Counted from the stretch's first letter, positions 39,944-50,628 are shown. The stretch: 51,868 nt of DNA from an uncultured Synergistia bacterium (GCA_937888925.1 CALARM010000878.1:1-51868), one strand, 5' to 3'. Notes: generated by a model from the sequence alone, not told the origin. Numbers and translations: made by a program.

Positions 39944-42900
39944 ATGAAGAATAAACAGACTAAGGAACAACACTTTAACAATAACCTGTGGATGGTTACA
40001 GGACTTCTGTCCTTACTTGCTATCCTGCTGGTTCTTGGTTTCTGGGAAGGTAATAAGCAGGCGGCAGGCGTCGAGGCAGATATGCGGGAGCGATTGCTCT
40101 GTCATGCGACTGATATTGCCCGTACCATCAATTATGACCTGGCCAGAAAGCTCACATTTACCGCTGCTGACAGAGGGATTCCTGCCTATAAGGTTATAAC
40201 CAGGCAATTGACTGCCTGCAGTAAACGCATTAAAAACCGGGGTATTTTCAGTGTTGCCAGGCACGATGGCAGGCTTTTCTTCGGTCCTGAGACCTATCCG
40301 GAAAATGACCCTCTATCAAGCAAGGCGGGAACAGAATACAGGAAACCTCCTGCTGAAATTCAGAATATTTTCTCTACGGGCCAGCCGGCCACAGTGGGCC
40401 CCTATACAGATGAATATGGATCATTTGTTACTGCCTTTGTCCCGCTGCTGGACGAAGATAGAGGTGATGTCATTATGGTCATCGGTCTGGATATTATGGC
40501 AGATGACTGGAAATCAGAGATTAACACAGCCTACAGGGGGCCATTTCTTACTGTACTTTTAGTATTCCTTTTACTTTTATCCGGAACACTGGCAGTCCGC
40601 TGGCGTAACCGGCAGAGATCCATGTCGGACCTGAGGTTCAAGAAATGGGTTGTTCTTCCTGTGGCCATAGCAATGCTGCTTGCCATGGCTGCTTTTATCT
40701 CCTATCATGGCCATCATGCCAGAGAAGAATCTCTCAGAAATATAAACCGGCTTATAGGCCAGGCAAATGGTCAATGGGATCGCCTCATGTTTAATAATGT
40801 TCAGACCCTTAAGATGCAGGTAGATTACATCTCCTCCGATGCTGCACTGAAGAAAGCATGGCAGGAACAGGATCTTCCAGTGCTTACATCACTGTCTCTG
40901 CCTGTTTTCGACAGGCTGAAACAACAGTTCAATATTACCCAGTTTAACTTCATAACACCGGACAGAACCTGTTTTCTGATGGTACATCATCCGGAAATGG
41001 GTGGGTACCGTATAGACCGGTTAACTTTACTGACGGCAGAAAGCACCGGTTCAGATGCATGGGGTGTTGAACTCGGCCCATTTGGGAACTTTATGCTGAG
41101 CTTTGTCCGACCTTGGATAAATAATGGCAGAACTGTGGGATACGTGGAACTGGGAATCGATACAGGAGATCTGCTAGATTCAATGTCTGTGGATATGGAT
41201 ATTGATATAGTATCTGTGAGCCATAAAGAATATATAAGCAGGGAGAATTTCGAGGCCGGTAAAAAACTCTTCGCCTTTACCGGTAACTGGGACGATTATC
41301 CGGATATTGTTGTGACCCATCAGACTATGGCCCTTCTTCCCGATGAACTGTCCAGACGATTAAAGGCTGGCTACAGTTCCTTTTATGGAAAAGATGCTTT
41401 TACTCTCCATCAGGGTGACAGTATTTTTGACTGTGGATTCATACCTCTGCCTGATACATCAGGCCGTAATGTGGCAGATTTGATTATATTGCGCGATGTG
41501 ACTGTTCAAACCGGCAATGCCCACTATGGACTTTTCGTGAAGCTGCTCCTGGCTCTGGTGTTTTTCTCCGGTATCCTGGCCATGGTCTGGTCTGTTACAG
41601 GAAGTGTGGAAGAACAGCTCGGTGCAGCTTTCGCAAAGATCCGGGACAGCGAGGCAAAATTCCACGACATGTTTACATCTCATTCGGCAGTCATGATGTT
41701 AATAGATGCTTCTACCGGCAGAATTCTGGATGCAAACCATTCTGCAGTGACCTTCTACGGTTACCCCCCGGACAGGCTCCTTGATATGAATATCTCAGAT
41801 ATTAATACCATGTCACCTGAACAGGTTGTAAAAGATTATAAAGAAGCACTTCAAAAAATACAGAATACTTTTATTTTTCCCCATCGCCTGGCAGATGGAG
41901 AAATCCGCACTGTAGAAGTGCATTCATCGCCTGTAATTCAACATGGCACTACAGTGCTTTTTTCCATCATTCATGATATTACAGAAAGGAAGAAAACAGA
42001 GGATGCGCTGAAACGATCAGAGGAAAAATACCGTCTCCTCATCGATAACAGCCATGACATTATCTATACTATAAACCCGGACGGTGTATTTACCTTCGTT
42101 TCTGCCGGGTGGACTGCCCTTCTGGGACACAGTGTAACAGAAGTGACCGGGAAATCATTTCACATGTTCATCCATCCCGACGATATTGAACATTGTCAGG
42201 CTTTTTTACAGAAAACTTATGAGACAGGACACAGACAGACAGGTGTGGAATACCGGGTCGGTCATACCGACGGTACATGGCGCTGGCACACTACCAATGC
42301 CGTTCCTTTAAGGGATGAAACAGGTAAAATTATTGCTTTTGAAGGCAGTGCAAGTGATATTACAGAGCGCAGGCTTGCAGAAGATGCCCTGTATTTAAGC
42401 ATGGCAAAACTTGAACTGGCACTTCAGGCATCCAGAATGGGAGTGTGGCAATTTAATATAAGAGAAAATAAACGTATTTTTGATGATCAGGTATGTTTTC
42501 TTCTCGGGATTAATCGTGCTTCCTTTCTGGGAACGGCAGAGGAGTTCTACTGTGCAGTCCATACAGATGACCGTGAAAAGATCAGGACAGCTTTGAAAAA
42601 AACTATTGAAGAGAATGTTCCTTACACACCTGAATACCGTGTTGTATGGCCAGATGGGACTGTTCATTACATATCTACTCGAGGCAAACTATTATATGAT
42701 GGTAAAGGTAATCCTGAAATGGTCAGCGGTATCATATGGGATATTACACCTCAGAAACAACTGCAGGACATGGTCAGATCCAGCGAGGAGAATTTTCGCA
42801 ATTTTTTCCAGACTGTAGACGATATTATCGTTGTCGCCACAACTGACGGGCATATAATTTTCAATAATGATGCATTCATAAGAAAACTTGGTTATACACA

Positions 42901-45900
42901 GGAAGAAGGGAAGAACATGTGCGTACTGGATATGCATCCCGGAGAATATCAACAGGAAGCAGAGATAATCTTTGCCTCTATGGTTCGCGGTGAAAGAGAT
43001 TATTGTCCCCTTCCATTGCAGACGAAAGGAGGTATTTATCTGCCTGTAGAAACCAGGGTCTGGCTCGGGGAATGGAATGGCCTGGAGTGCATCTTCGGTA
43101 TATGTAAGGATCTCTCTGCACAGCAGGCCGCTCTGGATAAATTCCAGAAAATGTTCAACAACAATCCTGCTCTCATGGCAGTCACTTCTATACCTGAGAG
43201 AAAGTTTCTGGATGTAAACGATTCATTCCTGAAGCGCCTTGGATATACCCGTGAGCAGGTAATAGGGAAAACCAGTCAGGAATTAAGATTCTTCCATGAT
43301 GATACATCCCGGCATTTAGTAGCAGAAGAGATTCAGAGATGTGGCCGTATAATGGCTGTAGAAATGGAGGTTCGTGCCAGAAATGGCGAGGTGCTGGACG
43401 GACTTTTTTCCGGAGAGATAATTGACAATCAGGGAGAGAAGATGCTTCTCACAGTCATGATAGATCTCACTGCCCAGAAACGTGCCGAGAAATCTCTGAG
43501 AAGACTTATGGAAATGCAGGATATTCTGATCAATATTTCTTTAGAATACATAAACATTCCACTCCCGGATATTGATAAACACATAAATGACTCGCTGAAA
43601 ACTATAGGAAGATTTATTTCTGCAGACAGGGCATATGTATGTAATTATGACTTTACAGAAAATACTGTTTCCACTGAATATGAATGGTGTAATAAAGGAA
43701 TTGAAACCCAAATACATGTGCTGCAGGATTTGCCGCTCCATGATATGGCAGAATGGGTCAATCCACATAAATCTGGTGATTATTTGCATGCTAAAGATGT
43801 CCATGGCATGAAACATTCTAAAATGAAGGAAATTCTGGATCTGCTGAAAATAAAAAGCATGATTGCTGTTCCAATGATGTCAGAAAAAGAATGTATTGGT
43901 TTTATAGGCCTTGATTCCTTAAAAGAATACTATGAATATACTCAAAGTGAAATAACACTGCTGAAAATTTTCGGACAACTCCTTGTAAATATTAAGAAAA
44001 GATCAGAATCAGTACAGATACTGCTTGAAACCAATATTCAACTTGAAGAAGCCATAGCCCGTGCAAATGAGATGGCATTACAGGCAGAAATAGCCAGTAT
44101 GTCCAAGAGTGAATTCCTGGCCAATATGAGCCATGAGATCCGCACACCTATGAACGGTGTTATAGGCATGACAGGTCTCCTGCTGGACACAGAACTTGAT
44201 GAGGAACAGAGGCGTTATGCCGGGATTGTGCGTACCAGCGGCGAGTCCCTCCTTGCTCTTATCAATGATATTCTGGACTTTTCCAAGATCGAGGCAGGAA
44301 AGCTCGAACTTGAGATGCTGGATTTTGACCTCCAGACCCTTCTGGAGAATTTTGCCGGTATGCTGTCTTTTCGCGCCAGGGAAAAGGGTCTTGAATTCAT
44401 CTGTGCTGCCGCACCGGATGTACCGTCATGTCTTCATGGTGACCCGGGGCGACTGAGGCAGATACTCCTTAATCTGGCCGGTAATGCCTTTAAGTTTACT
44501 GATAAAGGAGAAGTCTCAGTTATGGTTACTACTGTGTCTAAAACAGATACTGAAGTAATGCTGCGCTTTTCGGTAAAGGATACAGGTATAGGCATCCCGG
44601 CAGATAAGAAGGATATTCTATTTCAGAAATTCACCCAGGTTGACTCGTCTATCATGCGTAAATATGGCGGAACAGGTCTGGGGCTGGCCATATCCAGACA
44701 GCTTGTAGAGTTACTGGGTGGTCAGATAGGAGTGGAAAGTGAAACAGGAAAAGGCTCCGAGTTCTGGTTTACTGCGCATTTTGCCAGACAGGCAGTTGCA
44801 GAACGTAACATGTTTCTTCCGGATGTGTATGACGGCGTTCATATCCTTGTGGTAGACGATAACTCTACAAACTGCCGGGTAATTATGGACTGGCTCCGGT
44901 ACATGGGTATGAGGCCTGAAGAGGCAGGAGATGGTTCATCTGCCATATATGCCATGGACCGGGCAACAGACAGAGGCGATCCATTTCAGATTGCCATAGT
45001 GGATATGCATATGCCTGGTATGGATGGTATAACACTGGCCGGAACCATCAGGGCAGATGAAAAACTGAAGGATATATATCTGATACTTATGACATCTCCG
45101 GACCAGAAATGGGATAACAGTCATCTGCAGGAGAAAGGATTTTCCTGCTCTCTGACCAAACCGGTACATCAGTGGCCCCTCTTTGAACATATCTCATCCC
45201 TGTTAACCGGTACTCCCATAGCCCGTCCCATGGTGACACAATTTACCGGTTTGGAGGCAAAACATATGGTTTATGATAAATTTCGTATCCTCCTTGCAGA
45301 AGATAATATTACCAATCAGATGGTAGCCAGAGGTATCCTGAAAAAATTTGGCTTTTTTGTCGATGGAGTGGCCAACGGTCTGGAAGCTGTCAGTGCTCTG
45401 GAAACAGTTCCCTATGATCTGGTCCTCATGGATGTACAGATGCCTGAAATGGACGGGTTTGAAGCTACAAGGCAGATACGTAATTCAGAAACTCCGGTTC
45501 TGAATCACAGTATTCCCATTATAGCCATGACAGCTTACGCCATGCAGGGTGACAGAGAAAGATGCCTGGAATCAGGCATGAATGACTATGTATCCAAGCC
45601 GGTTTCCCCCGGGCCTCTGATAGAAGTAATTGAAAAATGGCTGCCTGTATCGGCTTTACATGCACCAGGGGAACAGGAAGATAGTCCTGTTATTCAAAAA
45701 CCGGCTGTCATGGTCTTTGACAGGGCAGGCATGATAGAGAGATTGAACGATGATGATGAACTTGCACTGGATATACTGGTGACTTTTCTGGAAAGTATAC
45801 CCGAACAGTTAGAGACAATTAAGAAGTATATTCTATCAGGTGACACAGGGGAGGTAAGGAACCAGGCTCACTCCATCAAGGGTGCGGCAGCCAGTATAGG

Positions 45901-46039
45901 GGCGGAAGCTCTGTGTGCAGCAGTCTCCGAGATGGAAAAAGCCGGCAATGCAGGCAATCTTGAAGACATATCTGTCATATTTCCAGAACTGGAGAAAGAG
46001 TTTGCAAGATTGAAAGAAGCCATTGAAAATAGTTTCTGA
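39944..46039 (+). CDS. Giant membrane hybrid histidine kinase: two periplasmic sensors, five PAS, GAF, two receivers, HPt
   Basis: 2031 residues. TM1 (about 17-34) and TM2 (198-220) bracket one extracytoplasmic domain; TM3 (236-255) and TM4 (530-553) bracket a second, Cache-like domain. Five PAS domains follow (about 565-1182), several ending DITERK or similar, then GAF (1192-1355). DHp His1397 is in [17 protein letters not shown]. HATPase has [18 protein letters not shown] and GTGLGLAIS. Receiver 1 has VVDDNSTN and [11 protein letters not shown]; receiver 2 has LAEDNITNQ and [11 protein letters not shown]. HPt His1976 is in [10 protein letters not shown]. This is a BarA/ArcB-class phosphorelay kinase. 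Base composition is higher in G+C (often near half) than the flanks in many segments, while the GAF part is AT-rich. No response regulator with an output domain follows. Confidence 0.92.
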   Translation: MKNKQTKEQHFNNNLWMVTGLLSLLAILLVLGFWEGNKQAAGVEADMRERLLCHATDIARTINYDLARKLTFTAADRGIPAYKVITRQLTACSKRIKNRGIFSVARHDGRLFFGPETYPENDPLSSKAGTEYRKPPAEIQNIFSTGQPATVGPYTDEYGSFVTAFVPLLDEDRGDVIMVIGLDIMADDWKSEINTAYRGPFLTVLLVFLLLLSGTLAVRWRNRQRSMSDLRFKKWVVLPVAIAMLLAMAAFISYHGHHAREESLRNINRLIGQANGQWDRLMFNNVQTLKMQVDYISSDAALKKAWQEQDLPVLTSLSLPVFDRLKQQFNITQFNFITPDRTCFLMVHHPEMGGYRIDRLTLLTAESTGSDAWGVELGPFGNFMLSFVRPWINNGRTVGYVELGIDTGDLLDSMSVDMDIDIVSVSHKEYISRENFEAGKKLFAFTGNWDDYPDIVVTHQTMALLPDELSRRLKAGYSSFYGKDAFTLHQGDSIFDCGFIPLPDTSGRNVADLIILRDVTVQTGNAHYGLFVKLLLALVFFSGILAMVWSVTGSVEEQLGAAFAKIRDSEAKFHDMFTSHSAVMMLIDASTGRILDANHSAVTFYGYPPDRLLDMNISDINTMSPEQVVKDYKEALQKIQNTFIFPHRLADGEIRTVEVHSSPVIQHGTTVLFSIIHDITERKKTEDALKRSEEKYRLLIDNSHDIIYTINPDGVFTFVSAGWTALLGHSVTEVTGKSFHMFIHPDDIEHCQAFLQKTYETGHRQTGVEYRVGHTDGTWRWHTTNAVPLRDETGKIIAFEGSASDITERRLAEDALYLSMAKLELALQASRMGVWQFNIRENKRIFDDQVCFLLGINRASFLGTAEEFYCAVHTDDREKIRTALKKTIEENVPYTPEYRVVWPDGTVHYISTRGKLLYDGKGNPEMVSGIIWDITPQKQLQDMVRSSEENFRNFFQTVDDIIVVATTDGHIIFNNDAFIRKLGYTQEEGKNMCVLDMHPGEYQQEAEIIFASMVRGERDYCPLPLQTKGGIYLPVETRVWLGEWNGLECIFGICKDLSAQQAALDKFQKMFNNNPALMAVTSIPERKFLDVNDSFLKRLGYTREQVIGKTSQELRFFHDDTSRHLVAEEIQRCGRIMAVEMEVRARNGEVLDGLFSGEIIDNQGEKMLLTVMIDLTAQKRAEKSLRRLMEMQDILINISLEYINIPLPDIDKHINDSLKTIGRFISADRAYVCNYDFTENTVSTEYEWCNKGIETQIHVLQDLPLHDMAEWVNPHKSGDYLHAKDVHGMKHSKMKEILDLLKIKSMIAVPMMSEKECIGFIGLDSLKEYYEYTQSEITLLKIFGQLLVNIKKRSESVQILLETNIQLEEAIARANEMALQAEIASMSKSEFLANMSHEIRTPMNGVIGMTGLLLDTELDEEQRRYAGIVRTSGESLLALINDILDFSKIEAGKLELEMLDFDLQTLLENFAGMLSFRAREKGLEFICAAAPDVPSCLHGDPGRLRQILLNLAGNAFKFTDKGEVSVMVTTVSKTDTEVMLRFSVKDTGIGIPADKKDILFQKFTQVDSSIMRKYGGTGLGLAISRQLVELLGGQIGVESETGKGSEFWFTAHFARQAVAERNMFLPDVYDGVHILVVDDNSTNCRVIMDWLRYMGMRPEEAGDGSSAIYAMDRATDRGDPFQIAIVDMHMPGMDGITLAGTIRADEKLKDIYLILMTSPDQKWDNSHLQEKGFSCSLTKPVHQWPLFEHISSLLTGTPIARPMVTQFTGLEAKHMVYDKFRILLAEDNITNQMVARGILKKFGFFVDGVANGLEAVSALETVPYDLVLMDVQMPEMDGFEATRQIRNSETPVLNHSIPIIAMTAYAMQGDRERCLESGMNDYVSKPVSPGPLIEVIEKWLPVSALHAPGEQEDSPVIQKPAVMVFDRAGMIERLNDDDELALDILVTFLESIPEQLETIKKYILSGDTGEVRNQAHSIKGAAASIGAEALCAAVSEMEKAGNAGNLEDISVIFPELEKEFARLKEAIENSF

Positions 46040-46107
46040 AAAAGAATAGAAAAATATAAACCTTTTATTTACAGGGATTCTAAAAAAGAAGAATTGGAAT
46101 GTAAAGG

Positions 46108-46143
46108 ACAGGTGTAAAATGTAAATTTACATTTTACACCTGT
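46108..46143 (+). terminator. 36-bp perfect palindrome after the giant kinase gene
   Basis: ACAGGTGTAAAATGTAAA and its exact complement, followed by ATCTTTTTATTTTT. It is 68 bp after the stop. The arm GTAAAATGTAAA is shared with the terminator at 7377. Confidence 0.75.
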
Positions 46144-46275
46144 ATCTTTTTATTTTTACAAATCTTTTTTATAAAACTTTCTGCTTATTAAGGGTAAATT
46201 TTTAGAAATGGCTTTAAAATTGATTTTTTCTGTCTTTAATTATAAGCTTTAATTTAAATTAATTTTTTTGAGCTA

Positions 46276-46292
46276 TTGGTATGATTTTTGCG
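46276..46292 (+). promoter_or_regulatory. Candidate sigma-54 promoter
   Basis: TTGGTATGATTTTTGCG matches the -24/-12 consensus (TTGGCAYG-N4-TTGC) with GG and GC exactly ten bases apart. It lies 33 bp before the ATG at 46325. A GAF-type sigma-54 activator is encoded at 2801-6070. Confidence 0.6.
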
Positions 46293-46324
46293 TTTATATA
46301 AATAAAAATGCAGGGAGTAAAACT

Positions 46325-46735
46325 ATGATGAAATACAAAATTCTTGTAGTGGATGATAATGAAGATATATGTTTTGTTTTAAAATCATATTTTGAAGAAA
46401 CCGGTTATTCGGTACAGGTAGCAGAAAATGCTTTTGAGGCTTTTTCTTTACTGGAAAAAGAGGAATATGACATGGTCATACTTGATTATAATCTGGGATA
46501 TGGCCCTACAGGACTGGATATATTTTATAAGATAAAGGAAATGAACCTTCCCGTAAAGATTCTTATGTCTACAAGTGAAATGGATGATAAATCACTGAAT
46601 ATGGCAATAGAAAGGGAAAATATAAGAGTTTTATATAAACCTTTCAGAATGAACAGTCTGTGCAGAGAAGTGAATAATATACTGGAAACAGAAAGAGACA
46701 GGAATTTTACAGAGGAATTTTGTTGTGTCATCTGA
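46325..46735 (+). CDS. Single-domain receiver response regulator
   Basis: 136 residues from the ATG at 46325 (GGGAG, 7 bases); the longer frame from 46268 would begin inside the sigma-54 site and is rejected. KILVVDDNEDICFVL carries the acidic pair, MVILDYNLGYGPTG the phospho-Asp, ILMSTSE the switch residue and VLYKPFRM the Lys. No output domain. It may receive phosphate from the HPt of the upstream giant kinase. It forms a two-gene operon with 46749-47234 (13-bp gap). The candidate sigma-54 promoter suggests that it is induced on demand by an activator. Confidence 0.88.
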   Translation: MMKYKILVVDDNEDICFVLKSYFEETGYSVQVAENAFEAFSLLEKEEYDMVILDYNLGYGPTGLDIFYKIKEMNLPVKILMSTSEMDDKSLNMAIERENIRVLYKPFRMNSLCREVNNILETERDRNFTEEFCCVI

Positions 46736-46748
46736 GAAGGGAGTGGAA

Positions 46749-47234
46749 ATGGTGAAAAATACTATAGTAAAGGAAATCTCTGACTTTTATATTTCCAGGG
46801 AAGAAGAGATAAAGAAAAAAGGTATAATACCATATCTTACAGTAGCAGGAGATAAACTTATGAGATTATCCCTCTCTGAAAATATTTCAAAAGAAGATAG
46901 AGAAGTAATATATGGTCAATATCTTTATATGTTTTCTCAGGATATAGAAATGATAGAAGAACAGAAAAAGTTATATGGAGAAAATTTGCCCGGTCCTGTA
47001 TATAGCATTGTAACACCTGTTGAAAATAATATTTTACAGATTATGAAAAAATGTCTTTATTCAATAGATAATTATATTTTATTTATATGTGAAGAAGAAA
47101 AAGATGACGAACTTATTTTAGAGGCCATGGATATTTTAAAAGATGCTTCCTCTCTTGTTTATGAAACGGAAGATATGCTTGAGTTTGTCATTAGATCAGC
47201 AGAGGAAACAGATATTGTTATAAGTGAAGCATAG
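46749..47234 (+). CDS. Small helical cytoplasmic protein of unknown function, coupled to the receiver gene
   Basis: 161 residues from the ATG at 46749 (GGGAG, 5 bases); an in-frame GTG at 46725 overlaps the previous gene and is less likely. Helix-rich and acidic: EISDFYISREEEIKKKG, EDREVIYGQYLYMFSQDIE, IMKKCLYSIDNYILFICEE and SLVYETEDMLEFVIRSAEE. It has no membrane segment, DNA-binding motif or known domain. Its place directly behind a receiver gene suggests an adaptor or target of that receiver, but this is inference. The 47235-47440 stretch behind it has a UUCG-type hairpin at 47352 and no gene. Confidence 0.7.
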   Translation: MVKNTIVKEISDFYISREEEIKKKGIIPYLTVAGDKLMRLSLSENISKEDREVIYGQYLYMFSQDIEMIEEQKKLYGENLPGPVYSIVTPVENNILQIMKKCLYSIDNYILFICEEEKDDELILEAMDILKDASSLVYETEDMLEFVIRSAEETDIVISEA

Positions 47235-47351
47235 TATGAAACTGTATGTAAAATCAATCATATTTTATTATTGACCGTTATTGAAAAATATGAAACTTAT
47301 AGAGAAATAACAATGCATAACTGGATTGAGGTTTACTGAATTGTATAACTG

Positions 47352-47367
47352 GCAGTCTTTCGAGACA
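47352..47367. repeat. GTCT-TTCG-AGAC hairpin, copy 1
   Basis: GCAGTCTTTCGAGACA is identical at 50613-50628. The four-base stem closed by TTCG gives a very stable small RNA hairpin. Both copies lie 40-120 bp after gene ends. Confidence 0.55.
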
Positions 47368-47440
47368 GAACAGGGAAATTAATCGTAAGTTTTAAAATGA
47401 AGAAAAATAGATAATTTTAATCTTTCTAAAATAGAGTTCT

Positions 47441-47541
47441 TATCGTTGTTTTTTGTCTGTATTATACCTGTTTTTTATGTTGTTATTATTAACATTTTTT
47501 TCAGGCATTTTATGTTATTATTATGATAGTAGTGTTAAAAA
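47441..47541 (+). promoter_or_regulatory. Bipartite A/B-box promoter P13
   Basis: A-box TATCGTTGTTTTTTGTCT (47441-47458), 29 bp, B-box ATTAACATTTTTTTCAG (47488-47504), right half worn, then about 31 bp to -10 TAAAAA (47536-47541). It drives the prepilin gene at 47571. Confidence 0.6.
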
Positions 47542-47570
47542 GAATACATTCTGAGATGGATGGAGAAGAA

Positions 47571-48176
47571 ATGTTATTAAGAACGGTAAGTAATGAAAAA
47601 TTTTTTATGTTACCACTTTGTATAATAAAAACAGACTGGACTCATGAAGTTTGTAATACAGGAGAAAGGAAGAGAATATTTGAAGAAAACAGGGAATGTG
47701 AAAGGATGTTTAAAGGAACTAAATACGGTTATAATAATAATTACATATCAAGGGATGATGAGGAATGTTTTTTCATAACTTCCAGGAATAAGTCAAAAAA
47801 AGGTATGTCTCTGGCAGAGATTCTTGTTGCAATCTGTCTTGTATCTACTGTTATTGTTATTATAATAGGAACCATGATCGCAGGCCTTGAAGCGGTTCAG
47901 AAAGGAACAGGATACAATCAGGCTACCATAATAGCCAGGAGAAATATAGAAGTGTATAAATCTATGAAATATTCCTCTATACCTGTTAATCCTGATATAA
48001 TCAAACAGGAACCGGGATTTACAGTAAAAACTGGTATAACAGAAAATACATATCCTTTATCAGGTACAATAAAATATAAAAAAATAACTGTTAATGTATC
48101 AAATAGCAGCAGTACCGGGGCAAAGAGTGTTAATGTTAAAATGATCATTTATCTGTTTCCTGATTTAGAGAAATAA
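47571..48176 (+). CDS. Type IV prepilin-like protein with unusually long N-terminal extension
   Basis: 201 residues from the ATG at 47571 (TGGAG, 5 bases); the first ATG of the frame at 47523 would lie upstream of the P13 transcription start. KSKKGMSLAEILVAICLVST is a class III prepilin motif: basic residues, cleavage after Gly, Glu at +5, then a hydrophobic helix. About 76 residues precede it, many Arg/Glu/Cys-rich (ENRECERMFKGTKYG), whereas normal leaders have 5-25. Internal starts such as the ATG at 47707 (MFKGTKYGYNNN) would shorten the extension to about 30. The mature part is short, beta-rich and pseudopilin-like. First of a cluster of three pilin-like genes; regulon promoter P13. Confidence 0.75.
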   Translation: MLLRTVSNEKFFMLPLCIIKTDWTHEVCNTGERKRIFEENRECERMFKGTKYGYNNNYISRDDEECFFITSRNKSKKGMSLAEILVAICLVSTVIVIIIGTMIAGLEAVQKGTGYNQATIIARRNIEVYKSMKYSSIPVNPDIIKQEPGFTVKTGITENTYPLSGTIKYKKITVNVSNSSSTGAKSVNVKMIIYLFPDLEK

Positions 48177-48208
48177 TAAATTTTTAGAAAAATGGAGGTT
48201 TGTATGTC

Positions 48209-49792
48209 ATGAATTCAAGAAATAAAAAACATAACCATAATGGTTTTGCTCTCGTAACGGTTTTGATGATGATAGGGCTCCTCGTCATAATGATGACAAG
48301 TATCATACTTATGACATCTGCCAGTCTTTATAATGTTAACAGACAGATAAAGGAGAGTCATCTTATTTCCATAGCAGAGTCTGCCATTACGGAAGTTACA
48401 ATCAACCTGGATAATAATATAAACTGGGGCAAAAATAATGAACGTCTTTTTATGCGCACAGGTAAACAGGATTTAACTGCAGGTGGTCTTATTCCTTCCA
48501 GTCTCCCCGTGATAAATTCCAGTTTTTCTTTTGATGATATAGGATGTTATTATTATATATCATTTGACCCGAATGATCCTGCCTTTCAGTCAGGAGGAAA
48601 TTTTTATTCTGTCAATAATCTTGACGGAGATAGTTCTGTTCCGAACTGGCGCGGTAAACCAGTGCCTCCCCATACGGCAGATATACTTATTACAGTGGGG
48701 AAAGATGATAAAGTAAAACATGTGGAATGTTTAATTACCGGCATGCCTCAGACACCATTTAAAAGTGGTTCCAGAGGTAAAATTAATATTAAATCTTCCG
48801 ATTTTACTATGAAGAGTATCTGTAGTTCACCTGTTACTATCCATTCAAATTATAACGACCCCAATGACCCGAATAATATTTCTGTGAATATTAAGTGTAC
48901 TTCCGATATTAATAACAATGGAACTATATCCGGTTGTGCTGATGTTGTTTGTAAAGCCAGCGATGTAAGTGATCCCAATAGTATAAAGAGTAATCAGCCT
49001 TCTATTAATATACCTGCTCTTCCTGTGAGTACACTTATAAGTGGTATTACTTTTGAGCCTGTTACTTTACCATCAGGAACATATATAGCAGGTGCATCAA
49101 AACTTAAGTATTATAAAGACGGTAAAAATCCTTCTACAGATCAACCTGATACTATATATTCAGATGGTGAGATTATACCGGGTGTCAAGCTTGATGGAAA
49201 TGACTTAATTATCTCGAAAAATATCTCTGTAAATTATAATGTTACTCAGACACCAGGCAGTACCGGTAATCTTACTATTAAAGGAATCGGTGATATGAAT
49301 ATTAAAGATGGTATGAGTATTTATGCACCTGGAGATGGATTACAGGATCCAAATACAGGAACTTATAATTGCGGAAATATCGTTATAAATGGAGGTTCTG
49401 ACGTATTATACGGCCAGGGGAATTTATACTCCACCGGTTCTATGACAGTTAAGGGAAGCGATATTCAGGCAGGTTCAAATAATGACAGTATAGCTATTTA
49501 TGCCGGTGGTGATGTAAGTATAAATGTTGATTCCGATACATATTTTAGAGGTCTTATTTATAGTAACGGAAATTTCAACCTGGCCGGTTCTGATTTTACC
49601 CTGGAAGGTGCTATGATAATAGCAGGAAAGGACCCGTCTGTTGATCCGGCAGGAGCTAAATTCAGTCCAGGTGTTATAAATGCATCTCTGAGCTCCGATA
49701 TGGATTACAGGTATAATGATGCCTGCCTTGCATCTCTCAGTGGAGATATAGGTGTCGGTTCATTTAAAATGCTCTGCTGGTATGAATTTTAA
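48209..49792 (+). CDS. PilX-like pilus assembly protein, large
   Basis: 527 residues from the ATG at 48209 (GGAGG, 10 bases). The N-terminal HNHNGFALVTVLMMIGLLVI is a PilX-type signal anchor without the Glu at +5, and SLYNVNRQIKESHLISIAES follows, typical of PilX N-domains. The C-terminal 350 residues are Asn/Ser/Gly/Asp-rich with repeated strand patterns (INIKSSDFTMKSI, SMTVKGSDIQAGSN, GNFNLAGSDFTLEGAMI) and many D-P-N motifs, compatible with an extracellular beta-helix adhesive domain. It ends with two Cys, at YNDACLA and MLCWYEF. It lies 32 bp after the prepilin gene. The minus-strand gene at 50659 encodes a paralogue. Confidence 0.8.
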   Translation: MNSRNKKHNHNGFALVTVLMMIGLLVIMMTSIILMTSASLYNVNRQIKESHLISIAESAITEVTINLDNNINWGKNNERLFMRTGKQDLTAGGLIPSSLPVINSSFSFDDIGCYYYISFDPNDPAFQSGGNFYSVNNLDGDSSVPNWRGKPVPPHTADILITVGKDDKVKHVECLITGMPQTPFKSGSRGKINIKSSDFTMKSICSSPVTIHSNYNDPNDPNNISVNIKCTSDINNNGTISGCADVVCKASDVSDPNSIKSNQPSINIPALPVSTLISGITFEPVTLPSGTYIAGASKLKYYKDGKNPSTDQPDTIYSDGEIIPGVKLDGNDLIISKNISVNYNVTQTPGSTGNLTIKGIGDMNIKDGMSIYAPGDGLQDPNTGTYNCGNIVINGGSDVLYGQGNLYSTGSMTVKGSDIQAGSNNDSIAIYAGGDVSINVDSDTYFRGLIYSNGNFNLAGSDFTLEGAMIIAGKDPSVDPAGAKFSPGVINASLSSDMDYRYNDACLASLSGDIGVGSFKMLCWYEF

Positions 49793-49804
49793 ATTTTTTA
49801 TTTT

Positions 49805-50572
49805 ATGATAAGCTTACAAAAAACATATTCTCTCAATTTTAGCTGTATAAAGAAAAAAAACGGTGTAACAGTGATAGAAATATTGATTGCTATCGGTATT
49901 TTTTCACTCCTTTTAACCCTTATGTTTTACGTTTTTTCAATTTCTGCAAAGAGCTGGCTTAAAGCCAGAAATACTGTAGACATAAAGGACAGTGGACAGA
50001 TACTTATATGCAGAATAGAAAGTGAAATAAGGACAAGTGCACCGGGCAGTGTGGAAATAATTGATTATCCTTCCATATCAGATCCGAATAATCAGAGTAA
50101 TGCCATATCTTTCCTTTCAGCCTATAATGATACGGGAGAAATACCTGAATTCAGTATTATTGGCCAGATAAACTGGAAAAAATATGTTATGTTTTATCTC
50201 GAAGATGATCCTTCTGTCGCTAAAGAAGGTTATTATCAGCTGTTCACAAGAAAGCTTTTTCTCGGTTCTTATACTGATAATTTTTCTACAGGTGTCTTGA
50301 AAGATCTCTATTATCCTCCTGATGCAAACTCTACTACTACCTATCCCATGGCCCATTATGTAGATCCAAATACTCCGTCTGATACATATCTTACCCCCAG
50401 GCGTCCTGTAACAAGGAATATAAAAAAGCTCAACTTTGTTCTTGATTCTTCATCGAATACGATTAATATAGCGGTAAAGATAGGTAAACCGGTGAACGAA
50501 AAAGATGCTGCCAGTTCTGAGAGCCCTGAAACATGTAATTTGACAGGCACTGTACTGTTGAGAAATAAATAA
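49805..50572 (+). CDS. PilW/GspJ-like minor prepilin
   Basis: 255 residues. IKKKNGVTVIEILIAIGIFS, with Glu at +5 after the Gly cleavage point, starts the hydrophobic helix. SISAKSWLKARNTVDIKDSG and SGQILICRIESEIRT are the PilW/GspJ-type region after the helix. The globular part contains proline-rich DPN and PPDANS loops. No strong ribosome site is visible, so translation may depend on the upstream PilX-like gene (12-bp gap). It completes the three-gene set prepilin, PilX-like, PilW-like, usually the minor pilin complex that initiates pilus assembly. Confidence 0.8.
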   Translation: MISLQKTYSLNFSCIKKKNGVTVIEILIAIGIFSLLLTLMFYVFSISAKSWLKARNTVDIKDSGQILICRIESEIRTSAPGSVEIIDYPSISDPNNQSNAISFLSAYNDTGEIPEFSIIGQINWKKYVMFYLEDDPSVAKEGYYQLFTRKLFLGSYTDNFSTGVLKDLYYPPDANSTTTYPMAHYVDPNTPSDTYLTPRRPVTRNIKKLNFVLDSSSNTINIAVKIGKPVNEKDAASSESPETCNLTGTVLLRNK

Positions 50573-50612
50573 AAGTGTGATTTTATTGCGTAGCAAAACT
50601 ATTATCGATCTT

Positions 50613-50628
50613 GCAGTCTTTCGAGACA
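50613..50628. repeat. GTCT-TTCG-AGAC hairpin, copy 2
   Basis: Identical 16 bases to 47352-47367, between the convergent pilin-like genes ending at 50572 and 50659. Confidence 0.55.

Noticed and set aside
46268..46324. Longer start for the receiver gene at 46268
   Set aside because: The extra codons overlap the candidate sigma-54 site and encode a non-receiver sequence; a good ribosome site precedes 46325.
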